Below, one piece after another: positions 46,659 through 58,791 of a DNA stretch of 64,000 bases (position 1 is the first letter of the stretch; each line of letters starts with the position of its first letter). Where the stretch lies: positions 632,501 to 696,500 of the forward strand of contig BSBK01000871.1 in the NCBI GenBank assembly GCA_027943335.1, in the 5' to 3' direction. This stretch comes from Chamaecyparis obtusa. Lineage: Eukaryota; Streptophyta; Pinopsida; Cupressales; Cupressaceae. The position numbers and the translations under genes are program-made. The notes under the pieces were generated by a model. That model was not told the DNA's origin and did no database searches. It saw only the letters and a list, made by a program, of their open reading frames with translations.

Positions 46659-49339
46659 TGTTGGTTCCTAGATAGGATTTTACACTCCATGAGACACCAA
46701 TATACCTAAGACTAATTTTGGGAATGGTCAGTTCCAAATATGGGGAGATATGTAGGTAACTGGACCAACTATAGGGACAAGACTTCCCTCTTCACTTATG
46801 GCTCTTCAAAACCATGGCGAGTGCACCAAATCCAGTAAATGAAACACCTTTTACAACACCAAGACTGGATTTGAACAAAGCAGATAATAGCAAGAAAGTA
46901 CTAAACGATAACTAGTCATTCATTGACTCTCCATTGCTAGGGTGAAACTGATACTACACAACATAAAACTAAAAAGATTGAAAGGATTTGATTAAACTTT
47001 TGCAAGATACAACACATCCCAACCAGACATACATCAGCATAAAGTTTACTTGTTCCAAATCAGTGCCTTATCCATTGGGCAAATCATCTAGTACACCGCA
47101 GGATATAGAGACTGATTACTATTACTTCACCATAAATCCAAGCCATAAACACAAATACCCAGAACCATACTGCTTACAAAAATCTCTGTGTAAACCTCAT
47201 GAATTTGTGTATCACCTAGAGCATAGTTTAATCTAATTGAAACCAAAATTGAAGACAAATAACACATGTATAGATAAACTCCATACAAAGAATCAGAACA
47301 TTCAAAACCCATAAAACTAGACATAGATTGGAGAGAAGTGGAACTGAAAACTTGAAATAAGAATGAGGATCTAAGCCTCTGTATACACCTTGCTTGAAGA
47401 TTCAAAACCACTTGACACAATATGCAACAGATCTGCAACTTTCTGCTTTATCCTGATACAAAATGGACTGAATATATCCTACTCCTTGACTGAAGGTTCA
47501 AGATGTAACCTTGTGAACCAGAAAACCAACAACCTCTAAAAATGGTCTTGGAAATCCATATATAGGATTGCAACAAGCTTAGGACCATTTAGGGCATTTT
47601 TAGGGCAACACAGTCAACCCTAAGACTACCAAAAAATATCTCAAACAAATCTGATTTCATTTACATTCTAGAACATATCCCTTTACAAAATATCTGCATC
47701 TTTACCCAAATTTGACCTCGGATTACACAGTCCATTATTGCCCTCACCAACTTCATCAAAACTGAAAATAAACATCGCCATTGGAAAGCTCATCTTGTGT
47801 CGATTTTGAAAACATATAATACTTGTATATTTGGATAAAAAATGAGTCATGGACATCATTTCCCATGAGCAACCTGTATCATTTAAATTTTTTATTTTTT
47901 CATATAGTGCTGACTTTATCAATTCAGATTTAAGTATTACACAAACATTTGAAATTTGAGGTGGGCCCCATGTGCCACATGGCACCACCTAACTGGTCCA
48001 ACCGGCCACCTCATCACCTTGTCAGATCTGTCAACACACCCTCTGCCACTTATCGCTCTATGATTGGCTAGTACCATTGACTGGGTGCCAATCTGCCAGC
48101 TTGCCTTGAGACATGTGTCATCATGTCATTGCTTCGCAGTGATTAATTTTTGTGCATTTTCAACCTTGCACTTTAGCGATGACCATTGGATCAGCACACA
48201 TCCTGAGGAAGTCAGCGATCCTATCCACCTTCTGCTTTGTCATCATCCTCCATCAGGTGTCAAGCTCTCATTGTTCTGTTGATCCACCTGGGCATTATGC
48301 TTGTACCAATCTACTTACATCATCAAGGCACCACGTGTCAGCACGTTGCTGATCCGCCAACTTATATGTCGAGCATCTCCATTTTTCTAGATTAGCGATG
48401 TATGTCGATATGTTGGCATGTATCCTGATGCAGTTGAGTCTTCACACTACACATCTGTCAAAATTTCTTACCTTTCATTCGTGGGGCCCCGCCTCACCAA
48501 GTCATCATCCTCAATCCTCGCGCGCGCATGAGGCTGGTCTTTGTTCATGCGTTCATATTTGGACACTAGCTTATTGTGGGTTATTTCTTTTAAACTCCTT
48601 GTTCTCCCCCGATAATGCCAATGTGGGACAAAGTTCTCACCGAATAGAATACTTATTCTTTAAAATATACCCCTACATGACAAGCACCCAGTTGGGCCCA
48701 CATGAAATCGAGAGGTCCACCTCCTCTTCCTACTTTACCTTTATCGCGGGCCTTTTTCATTTTAAAGATTTAATGTCTACAGTATGAAACATCATTCAAT
48801 TATGTCTAACCTCGAGCTCGGTGCAAACGGAAAGGCCCTAAAGTAAGCCACTCATAAAATTGAACTGTGCACTCCTGGAGAAACTAAGAAATTGCAAACA
48901 GAATGGCTCTGGTAGACACATCAAACAGGCACATGGGGGGCTGAAAATTGGCGTGGTACTTCTTTCTCATGCCTACAACATGACGCAACATTCTTTTTTT
49001 CATGACCATTGACCAAGCATCAGATGTAAGCCTCCAAAGTAGGCCCTTTAGTTAAAACCAAACAGAACGCAAAGTGCAGATTTGAACACTGGTCTCCAAA
49101 TGGGTATCCTCAAAACTTGTCCGAACTAGATTCTGAAAGTTGTAACCAAATGCAAATTCCAAATAAAATGCAAGGAACACATGTCCCAAGCACTATGTCA
49201 TGAAATTCAACAGGTCCATCCTTAAGTGCACTTGAAACTAGGTCCTTTTAGACTGTTCTTTTGAAGCACTAAACTTTGCCTTTAAGAAAATTCTCTAATT
49301 AGGGGGTCAAAACTTTATGGATTTTTGAGAGCACCAACA
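46659..49339 (-). repeat. 5' LTR (element orientation) of gag-LTR element 1
   Basis: It starts TGTTGGTTCCTAG and ends GCACCAACA. It aligns along its length with 39809-42480 with a few per cent mismatches. Open frames inside (47127-47438, 47683-47988, 48398-48787) have no domain and are LTR sequence. Confidence 0.95.
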
Positions 49340-49344
49340 TGATG

Positions 49345-49536
49345 CACACAAAGACCAAACATATTGCTATCAAGTATCATTACTTAAGGGAATTGGTACA
49401 AGATAAAGAGGTGAGAATGGAATATGTGAATACAAAGGAACAACTAGCAGGCATATTCACTAAAGCTTTACCTAAGGATGCTCATGAATATCTTAGAGGT
49501 AAATTAGGGGTGCTTCCCCTAACTGAGGCTACCTAG
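49345..49536 (+). pseudogene. copia RNase H C-terminus
   Basis: It continues the interrupted frame: TKTKHIAIKYHYLRELV, VRMEYVNTKEQLAGIFTKALP and FLRGKLGVL-like end, then stop. This is the standard end of the copia Pol protein. The segment itself is open. Confidence 0.93.
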
Positions 49537-50008
49537 TCAAGCTAGGAGCACTGCATCAAATGTGCTACATAAAGTATCTGACAAATTGATGCAGAAAAGG
49601 TCACACTTTAGGAGCGGCTTAGAGTTGTGAAAAGTACAGCAAAGCTATAATCAATCATAAGAAAGATGACAAAGGGAGAAATATTGTTACTGAACTGACA
49701 AGATGACATCTACATCTAAAAGATGAAAATTCTAGATACTGCTTTGGCATTACTACCAAAGAGGGAGAGATTCAGATGAAAACACATAAAAGAGGAAATC
49801 ATTCAGACAATCAGAGGAAAAGAGACACAGAAAAATTCAGAGGGAGTAACTGTGTGGACGGTCAAGCAAGCCAGGCTAAGTGATTCAGAATTAGAATGAA
49901 GCTAAGGATATTACAAATATATTTCTGATGAAATGACAAAGTTTTGGATTGGTTGGTGAATCATGTGTTATTCATATGGTGTTGCCATCAATGTCAAAGA
50001 GGGAGATT
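49537..50008 (+). other. 3' untranslated region and polypurine tract of the plus-strand copia
   Basis: No coding frame. It contains several purine-rich stretches (CCAAAGAGGGAGA at 49755-49768). AAAGAGGGAGA directly before TTGTTGGAAAC at the 3' LTR is the likely polypurine tract (about 49996-50006). Confidence 0.75.
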
Positions 50009-51497
50009 GTTGGAAACTGTGATTGAAGCAATTGTTGTATTGTCATTGATGTCAAACCTTAACTGGTAAGATAGTTGCTATCTAAGAAAGTACTATATCT
50101 ATTGATTGATGAGAAGGATTAGGGAAAGGGTGATAACAATAGAACCTAGAGAAAGGTTGAGTTATTTGGTACTTCAATGAGTACTTGATTATGTGGCACA
50201 ATGATAAGATAATGTATTATTTATCTAAGTGAGAAGCAAGACTGTACAAGTAGGCTTAACCGAGAAAAAGTGAAGAAATCTAGTTTAAGTCGAGTGATGT
50301 TAGTGTTGACCGAGCCAGTATATACCGAGTAAATTCAGTGTTGACCGAACATCAGTTTTATTGCCGAGTGATAGCATTAGCCGAGGGAGACAGTTTGAAG
50401 AGATGATCGAGCTACGCAATGATGACCGAGTTGAACACAGTATTGACCGAGCATCAGTAATTTACATTTGATGAACAATTCATATTCCCAACCGACTTAG
50501 TTGAATTCTTGGATTATGTAAATCATTTTGACTTTATTAATTGATTGTATGGAGCATTTAATACATAGTAAATCATTTTATTATGATTTCAATAAAGAGA
50601 TTGAAGATGTTTCTAGAAGGATAGATGAAGAACATGAATGTTGGAAGGATTCGATGAATCTGACCTAAACCTAAGATCTACAGATGAGAGTAAGTGGCAA
50701 AATATGGATCGACCTATTGAAGAGGTATATAGGAAAACCTAAGTGTGAGGTTAAACAATGATGTTGGAGTTGTTGATGTTACTGACTGATAAAGCAGAAA
50801 GGCTGAAGGTGAAGGAGTTGATCAGAGTTGTGATTGCTTGAAGGGATTTTCGAGCAGATCAGTGATGGAGATGGAAATGAAACTCAGTCAATAAGCCAGC
50901 ATATATGTGAGAATTGGATCTTTTATTTGCAAAGTGAGTTATATTTTTTCAAATCAGATATTATTGTTACTTTCTAACCATTGTATTAGTCTAAATCCTT
51001 TAATCAAGGTTGACCTAACAGTCATTGTTTAAATTCTTTAATCAAAGTTTCATTCTAATGGAATGTACTTAAGTCCTCTAACAAGGTGCACTCCTAGCAG
51101 GGTGGTTGAAATCCTTTAACAAGGTCACACCTAGCAGTGTGTTTGTAAACCTTTGACAGGGTTGGCTTTTCACAAAGCTCACTTCAGAAGAGTGAAAATA
51201 TAAGTAACATGTTACAAAGTGGTTTTTCCCGAATTGGGTTTCCACTATAAATTGTAGTGTCAATACTTGTGTGAATTTTTTGGTTTGAACATTTCTATGT
51301 TTTACAAGTTAAATACTATTGCATAGTGGACCGCATTGTTATATGTTTCTGGCATACATTCTGTAATGACCGAGTAGTGTTGGTTATTAGATCTAAGATT
51401 GTTGAAGTGTTTAAAATTTTAATTGATACATTTGGACTTGAGAACAACTAATTTACCCCCCCCCCCCCCCCCCCCCGTTGTCTAAATCATATTAACG
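50009..51497 (+). repeat. 3' LTR of the plus-strand copia
   Basis: 1489 bp, starts TGTTGGAAACTG. It carries the GTGGTTTTTCCC..GGGTTTCCAC fold-back at 51219-51245 and 21 C at 51456-51476, and ends ATATTAACG. Flank 51498-51502 is TTGAT. Confidence 0.93.
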
Positions 51498-51576
51498 TTG
51501 ATTTATGTCTAAGAAAGTACACCCACATTTTACAACTAAAATCATCAACAAAAAGAAAGAAATGCATGGCACCAAT
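51498..51576 (-). pseudogene. copia H: integrase core, N-terminal catalytic piece
   Basis: Only 79 bp between two insertions. The minus strand reads AMHFFLFVDDFSCKMWVYFLRHK, matching the first Asp block of copia integrase (YFLLFVDDFSRKTWVYFLK.K). It connects 58792 onward with 16769. Confidence 0.9.
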
Positions 51577-52597
51577 TGTTAGAAATAGGGAATACTAAGA
51601 GTGGGGGTGAATCAATATTCTACAAACTTTTACTTTTTCCCAATTATGGATATAACAGATTATCTTAATGCATGCATAACATAGAAAGCTAAACAACATG
51701 CATAGCAATAAAACTAAAGAACTCATAACACATTATTTGTTCTCGAGGAAACCCTGGCCAAGGGAAAACCTCGGTGAGGATGGTACCCACAAAGATCCAC
51801 TAATCAAAAGTATCTTGTTAAGGATGTTGACGTTGTTAGGAGTCTATTACATGCATATAGTGTCTCAGTCCTGATTAAGGGACTATAGGCTTTGTTAGAA
51901 GCCTCAACCCTGTTAGGAGTTGGTAGTACAAAATGTGATTACCAGATGAGCCCACTACCCAAACAAGTAATATACAATATTCATTGATTACAAAAATAGG
52001 TCAAGGTACATAACCTTATACTGCTTGCATCAATATCTCTTTGGTGCTCTTCACTTTCACTATTACATTTGCATATTCATTACTCCTATTTTACATTACA
52101 TTTTTACATATCTTTATACAAGTTATTAAGATTAATAGCTTTCCAGTCAGCTATCATATTACAAAATATCTTTATCCAAGGGTTAATATCTAGGATGTCA
52201 TCCCTTTATATTGTTAAGTCATTATTTTAATAAACAAAATAATCCCTTAACTCTTTATCAATTCTATCTTCAAATTTTGTCATGTCGGCTTAACACTGTC
52301 TTTAGTAAAACTATCATAATTTTTTCCGTACATGTCGTTCTAACTTGCGCTCTGAGGTGAGTCTTCAATAGTCACCATAGAGTCTATGTTCAAGTGCGCA
52401 AGCACTGAACTTACTCCAATCAACATCACAAATCAAAATTGTCATCAGGTTCACTAGCAAAAACACATTGTCTCATACTTAGACAATTTTGCATTGCGCT
52501 CTAACATACTAGCTCTCTGACCTGTGTGATCTTCATGTAGATCATATGTTGCCATAATGACAACATCTATGTAACCAACTCAGACAAATTTCCAACA
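51577..52597 (-). repeat. 3' LTR (element orientation) of gag-LTR element 2
   Basis: Starts TGTTAGAAATAGGG, ends AATTTCCAACA. 1021 bp. Contains GAGGAAACCC..GGGAAAACCTC at 51745-51772. Differs from the other LTR at few positions. Confidence 0.95.
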
Positions 52598-52611
52598 ATC
52601 TCCCCCTTTGT
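52598..52611 (-). other. polypurine tract of gag-LTR element 2
   Basis: The minus strand reads GACAAAGGGGGAGAT directly before the 3' LTR. Confidence 0.8.
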
Positions 52612-52860
52612 CATTGGTGGCAACATATGAGAAAATTGGCTAAGTCTTAGACTCCAAAAATTGAAAATTGAGGCCATAATACAATATATATATATATATT
52701 GTCCTTATGACTTCATGAATCCCCTCTATATACTATACTCCCCCTAAGAGTATGTATCCTTATCAATTTTCTTCTATATATCTCTTCCCCTTTGACAACA
52801 ATGACAAAAAAAAGGTAAGGAGGGTTACAAAAATGTGTTCACAAAAAGTTATACATTGAT

Positions 52861-55800
52861 TCAATATTGCAAAGCCAGTGGGCTTGCAACACAATCTGCA
52901 AAATTGATCTTCATAGCCTCTAACTCTTTCTCCCATGATTTCTTAATTGAATCTGCCACACTAAGTAGTGCGCACAATCCATAAGATGCAATCTCACATG
53001 CTTGGAGATTTTCATAACTAAACTTCTGAAAAGATGTCTTGGCTGAAAGACGTTCTTCCAGTTGCCCTTAAATAGTGCTCAAGTTTATAGGAATGTGCTC
53101 TCTTAAAAGAGTGAATCTCTTTAGCTTCATGTCCTTGTCATCTTGCAAAACTCTCATTTCATCATAAATCTTGCAGATTTTTTGCTTAATATCAAATATC
53201 TTCACATTGGAGCTCGAAAGAAGGTTTGACTCATTCTGAATTTCTGCTTCCTTCATCTTCATCTTTTGAACTTCTTCTACTACCAAGTACTCTGATTTTG
53301 TACACTAAATGTACAAGGATTTTCCTCTTTCTAAATTCTTTCTCAAGTCCTTTATACAGATATCAAGGTTATTGACATCATTTCTGATATTCTAACTAAT
53401 GTCCAAAAGTGTTTTGGCCTCATAAGCTACTTGAGCTTTCACCTTTGTTGTATCAGATAAGTTTGTAAACTCATCATCAAAAGTATTCATTACTTTCTTT
53501 TCTCTTTCCAGAGGGTCATCTTCTGCAATTTGTGTAGTAATAATGCCTTGTAACTTCTCAGTAAGCTTCTTCAGGCATCCTTCAAGACTCTTTACTTTAT
53601 TGTTCTTTCTGATGATCTTGTTCAAAGATGTGATCAATTCCATCTGATCATCATCATCTACTTCCTTTCCCAAATTCTCAATCATAGAACCAATCTGAGT
53701 TTTCTTGCCAATCTCAGGTGTAAGATTGATTTCTTCTAGAGTGGGAACAGGTACTTGTTTCTCTATCACTTTGGGTTCTACAATTTTGGTTTCTGTCTTC
53801 TCTTCTCCTTTGGTACTATCCTGCTCTTCAAAAGCCGAATTGTCAATAATGTTTTCAAGATTCTTGAATAAGTTATCATCACTATCCAAGGTGATCTTAG
53901 TTCCTTCAACATTCATTACTTCGTCCTAAATATTTATGGCTGGTGGAGAGAGAATGTCCTCTTGTTCTGCTTCTGCTTGATCTTTAGATTCTGCTACAAC
54001 TGATGATTCTCCAGCATTCTCTGTCATAACCTTAATGATTGCTTGCTCTGTTTCTGTGTTAATTTCTTCATATCTACCTCCCATAATCTGAATAGTTCTC
54101 TTCTTGGTTCTCAAATGGGTGCTTAGATCCTTCATAATCTAATTGAAGTGTTCTTCATCTCTCACAACACAAAGTTTTCTTACAAGCTTTTCTCTAATAG
54201 TTATGTCTTCTTCTGATGCTCTCTTCTTTCTATTTACAAGTTTCTTGTACAAGTCATCAAGTATCTTACCCTGAATTGTATCAAATTTCTTATCAGATAA
54301 AATCATATGCTTCACCACTACATTTTCTAGATTCAATCTTTCTGCATAATCATAGAGATCATAATATTTGTTCATCTTTGTAAAGTCTCCATCTTGAATG
54401 ATCTGTTCATTAACCTTTTCAACTCTAGGTTTCCAAGTTTTCTTCTTAACAGGAGTGCTTTCATCATCTTTGATTTCTGTAATTTTCCTTTGAGCTGGTG
54501 GCACCAATGTTTTCTGCCTCTTACCGGTCCAGTGGCAATCTCTTTTATTCTTTTGCTAGGTGTGGAGGAGGTTGATCTAGTGGATATTCTTGTTTCTTGA
54601 TCCTTCTTTGTTTCTTCCACTTTTACCTTAATTTGTGTCTCCCCTTGCTGTGTTGCAATTGATGATAGAGGTGGAACAGACAAAACTTCTTTTTTTCCAA
54701 TTTCTCTAACTGTTGTTGTTTGCTTGGCTACCAAGAACTCATGTTCAGTCATCCCTGTATCTTTTAGAATTTTCTTGATTGTACTCTCAACTCTTTTCTT
54801 TGACTGCTTCTCTTCAAGGATGGTCTTTGCGGAGTTGAAGTACTCCTCAAAGGTTCCAAACCTGTTACAATGAATATCCAACTTGCACTTAAGTAGTCTA
54901 CTCACATATTCTTCTGTCTCAATCTCAGATAACTCATAGCCAAGAGGGTCTATGAACTCTATTCTAAGTTATATTGCTTCAATGTAAGTAAAGTCAGTAT
55001 CAACCATGAAACATATCTCATTTTTATACTTCTCCTCAAGAGACTGTGGGATCCTTGATCTGCTAGACATCAAATTCTGAAATGATTTAATTACCAACAC
55101 TGCAGATTCATTTACTCTATCAATAACATACCTCCTATACACTTGGTTAATCCTTTCCATTGTAGTTTGGCCATAATTCCAGTCATTTCCAATGGTGAAC
55201 GGAAATCTTCTCAATAAATGAAAGAACATATAAGTTATTAAAGATGAGAATCTAAATTGTGAATACTTAGTCTTCTTTATCTTTTCCAAATTTTCAAACA
55301 ACTAAATTCTCAAAATATTACACATGTCAACTTGTACTTTATCAACACACATCAAATAAGTTGCATGTATCATTCTAGCTTCCATGTCATCCTCTCTCGA
55401 GTTAGCACAAAACTTAGTTGTTAGGATCTTACACAAGTATCTGACATCATCTTGTTGTATTTTTCTAATTACTATTCCTCTACCATTGTAGGATGAATTT
55501 GTGTTGTCTATGACTATTTTCCTCATGTTTTTCTCATTCAAAGGAATGGCTCCAGTTTTAGATAGTCCAGTTACTTCATGAATTAAGTCAGCTATAATGT
55601 CTATCACTCTGTCATCTAACCAAAACTTTCCATTGTGAATTCTGCTTAGGATTATCTTGGTACATTCTTCATTATCAAATTCATATTGCAAAGCATACTT
55701 AATGATCTCATTATCTTTCAAATTCTCAAACCCTACTTTCAATGACATGTTCTGATTATAGATCTTCTAATATTCCTCAATGAAATCACTATCACTGATA

Positions 55801-56304
55801 GTCTCTAGTTTACATCCCAGATAACTTCTAACATTCTCTAGATGTAAAACTTTATCTGGTACGGATGATAAAACTAACCTAGGATCATCTTCCAAGGGTT
55901 CTATTGGTTCCCTTTTCATTTTAGGTCTATTCTTATCTCTGACATTGTGAATCAAAGAAATATTCATGATTTCCTCTAATTCCTTAACTGATTTAAAGAT
56001 CTACCAAGTAAAATACCTCGATCCCATGATTTAGGGCTTGTGTAGATTCGGCACAAAAATTATTCACCAAATCCTTGCAAAACACTTCCAATCACTGCTC
56101 TTTGATCTCCTTAACACTTGTATTCTCTTTGATGATCAAATAACACCGTTCGTGACCTTTTATTATTTCAATCTCACTTAGCTCTGACATCGCATTCAAT
56201 TCTTTTGCCGCTTCTTTCCAAAAAGTTGATTCTGTTAACCTGCAAAATTTAAAACTTCTTGCAATCTCGCAAAACATAATATTTTTTTTTGCGCTCTTAA
56301 CCAT
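52861..56304 (-). pseudogene. ORF2 of gag-LTR element 2, unknown protein of about 1,150 codons
   Basis: The minus-strand ATG at 56304 opens MVKSAKKNIMFCEIARSFKFC. After a frame change the reading continues 55967-54540 in one frame, and after a second change 54507-52861 in another, ending LALQY and TGA at 52861-52863. Within each frame only single stops (TAG, TAA) break the text, so a long ancestral ORF is likely. The first third is globular, with LHLENVRSYLG, FWLDDRVIDIIADLIHEVTGLSK, YNGRGIVIRKIQQDDVRYLCKIL and KTKYSQFRFSSLITYMFFHLLRRFPF. The rest is charged and partly helical. It recalls the plant-transposon-protein type of domain in some large LTR elements, but I cannot assign it. No RT or protease motif. 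Confidence 0.72.
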
Positions 56305-56413
56305 AGCATTAGAACATCATATAATACCTTGCATTAATTGCGCAAGACTCAATTCATCATATATCAAATTCTACACTAATCTAAGTTCCTATTTTTATTG
56401 TAATTTTCATGAA

Positions 56414-57700
56414 TTAAGTACTTTGAGATGGGTCAGGTAAAGATTCATTCTTACCATTTAATACTTCACCTTTCTGACTGCCTTTAGTGCTGAATATCTC
56501 TCCTTGATCTATGCTTTTAACAAACTTCACTTCATCTGAGTTACTACAACATCCTTTCTGACTATTGCTTGCATCTTCATTTCTTCTTGCATGACTTCTA
56601 GGGTTAGAATTGGTATGAAAAACTCTATTGTTCATTCTACAAAACCTTGTTGTATGTCCAATCTTGTTACATATCTGACAAACTATTCCATTTTTTCCAT
56701 ATCTTGGTCTAGGCTTATTGATCTGTGATCTACAATTTCTAGCAATGTGTCCAACCTTGTTGCATCTATAACATACTACTCCATTTCTTATGTTCATATC
56801 TTCAGTAGGTTTCTTATCTGCATGGTTAGTATTTCTAAACATTCTACTACTATTGTTATTCTCAACAAATTTAGGTTTTCTGCATTCAATAGCTTTATGT
56901 CCAAAACCATGATCATTATAACAATAACCATTAAGAGGTTTAAATTGCTTACCTATGCAATCTCTCTTCATATGACCCATAGTATTACAAGCAAAACATC
57001 TACCTTTGAATTCTCTTTGCATACCTCTAGGTGATTCCTCTTGCTTAGGTGGTTCTTCTTCCTTAGGTGTATCTTCAGATTTGTTAATCTCATCAGACTT
57101 CTTCTCATCTATGCTTTCAGATATTTTTAGATTCGGTTCCTTACTTTCTTCATTTGCTTTAAAAGTGTTGAATCCAAGACCAGTTTTATCATAGAATGGT
57201 TTTTTATAAGATATTTGTTCATCAATCTTCTCATTAGTTGAATATAGTCTTTCAAGTTGCTACTTACATTGAGTTAGTTCTCCTTTCACAATTGTATTGT
57301 ATTTCTCAAGTTCAGCATACTGCAAATTGACTTTCTCAAGTTCAGATGTTACTTTACCAAGTTTAGATTTTAGCTCTTCATTTTCAAGCTTAAGATTTTC
57401 ATTCTTAGATTTCAGATTTGCTTCATTCTTGCCATTTCCATCTTTCAGACTTAGCTTCAGATTTTCTATCTTCAGTTCATGTTTAAGGATCTCATTTTCT
57501 TTTTCTAAGTTGTCATCACAATCTTCAATGTGAATTTTGGATTCCTTTTTAGATTTCAAATCTTCCAATTTGTTTTTCAGTTTCTCAATGAGGTTCTTTG
57601 CATCATCATATTTTCCTTTCAAAGTATCTCTTTATTCAGTAAGCATATCAATCTGTTCAAGAGCTTCTTCAAGATTCTTCTGTAGCTGATCCATATCCAT
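56414..57700 (-). pseudogene. ORF1 of gag-LTR element 2: coiled coil plus zinc knuckles
   Basis: The minus-strand ATG at 57700 starts MDMDQLQKNLEEALEQIDML. A long Lys/Glu/Leu coiled-coil stretch follows (57260-57622, with heptad-like LE.E..L pattern). After a second stop comes a Lys/Glu/Pro linker. 56414-57022 then holds several Cys/His knuckles: CFACNTMGHMKRDC, CYNDHGFGHKAIEC (first Cys spacing altered), CYRCNKVGHIARNC and CQICNKIGHTTRFC, the CX2CX4HX4C form. One frame with two stops covers 429 codons, ending PSQST. Such a layout fits an RNA-binding gag-like protein without a recognised capsid domain. Confidence 0.82.
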
Positions 57701-57757
57701 GGAGATCTTACTCAAGCTGCTAGGATTTCCTTGAATGATTCTTTTCTGAGTAACTAA

Positions 57758-57769
57758 GCTCTAATACCA
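57758..57769 (-). other. primer-binding site of gag-LTR element 2
   Basis: The minus strand reads TGGTATTAGAGC two bases from the 5' LTR, one base off the common TGGTATCAGAGC initiator-methionine complement. Confidence 0.85.
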
Positions 57770-57771
57770 AT

Positions 57772-58791
57772 TGTTAGAAATAGGGAATACTGAGAGGGGG
57801 GTGAATCAGTATTCTACAAACTTTTACTTTTGCCCAATTATGGATATAACAAATTATTTTAACGCATGCATAACATAGAAAGCTAAACAACATGCATAGC
57901 AATAAAACTAAAGAACTCATAACACATTATTTTTTCTCGAGGAAACCTTGGCCAAGGGAAAACCCCTGTGGGGATGGTACCCACAAAGATCCACTAATCA
58001 AAAGTATCTTGTTAAGGATGTTGACCTTGTTAGGAGTCTATTACATGCATATAGTGTCTCAGTCCTAATTAAGGGACTATAGGCTTTGTTAGAAGCCTCA
58101 GCCCTGTTAGGAGTTGGTAGTACAAAATGTGATTACCAGATGAGCCCACTGCCCAAACAAGTAATATACAATATTCACTGATTACAAAAATAGGTCAAGG
58201 TACATAACCTTATACTGCTTGCATCAATATCTCTTTGGTGCTCTTCACTTTCACTATTACATTCGCATATTCATTACTCCTATTTTACATTACATTTTTA
58301 CATATCTTTATACAAGTTATTAAGATTAATAACTTTCCAGTCAGCTATCATATTACAAAATATCTTTATCCAAGGGTTAACATCTAGGATGTCGTCCCTT
58401 TATATTGTTAAGTCATTATTTTAATAAACAAAATAATCCCTTAACTCTTTATCAATTCTATCTTCAAATTTTGTCATGTTGGCTTAACACTGTCTTTAGT
58501 AAAACTATCATAACTTCTTCCGTACATGTCGTACTGACTTGCGCTCTGAGGTGAGTCTTCAATAGTCACCATAGAGTCTATGTTCAAGTGCGCAAGCACT
58601 GAACTTACTCCAATCAACATCGCAAATCAAAATTGTCATCAGGTTCACTAGCAAAAACACATTGTCTCATACTTAGACAATTTTGCATTGCGCTCTGACA
58701 TACTAGTTCTCTGGCCTATGCGATCTTCATGTAGATCATATGTTGCCATAATGACAACATCTATGTAACCAACTCAGCCAAATTTCCAACA
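57772..58791 (-). repeat. 5' LTR (element orientation) of gag-LTR element 2
   Basis: Starts TGTTAGAAATAGGG, ends ATTTCCAACA. 1020 bp. The fold-back is at 57939-57966. CCAAT target duplication follows. Confidence 0.95.

Larger units (their letters stand above)
39809..49339 (-). mobile_element. gag-bearing non-autonomous LTR element 1
   Basis: LTRs at 39809-42480 and 46659-49339 and a perfect 5-bp target duplication TGATG (39804-39808 and 49340-49344) define it. The host RNase H frame is in phase across the site. The internal region (4.2 kb) has a gag-like start and a long acidic coding-like frame, with no protease, RT or integrase motif. This matches the non-autonomous class with gag only (TR-GAG type). 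Orientation is given by the minus-strand primer-binding site at 46636-46655. Confidence 0.93.
16770..51497 (+). mobile_element. Ty1/copia element, complete but split by CACTA and a gag-LTR element
   Basis: LTRs at 16770-18264 and 50009-51497 flank gag, protease, integrase, RT and RNase H in copia order on the plus strand. The body is split by 21588-39018 and 39809-49339. Without these inserts the element would be about 7.76 kb. Flanks CTAAT (left) and TTGAT (right) look like decayed copies of one 5-bp target; the reading frame of copia H predicts CTGAT. It has a primer-binding site, a polypurine tract and multiple stops. Confidence 0.94.
51577..58791 (-). mobile_element. gag-like non-autonomous LTR element 2
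   Basis: LTRs at 51577-52597 and 57772-58791 and a perfect 5-bp target duplication CCAAT (51572-51576 and 58792-58796) define a 7.2 kb element inside copia H. A minus-strand primer-binding site and polypurine tract are in place. The internal region carries two long coding-like frames but no protease, RT, RNase H or integrase motif. Its LTR ends belong to the same copia-type plan as the others in the window, so a copia partner is a fair guess for mobilisation. Confidence 0.93.

Noticed and set aside
51577..58791. Element 2 considered as an autonomous copia with an env-like ORF
   Set aside because: Protease, integrase, RT and RNase H cannot be found in any frame, and there is no room for them.
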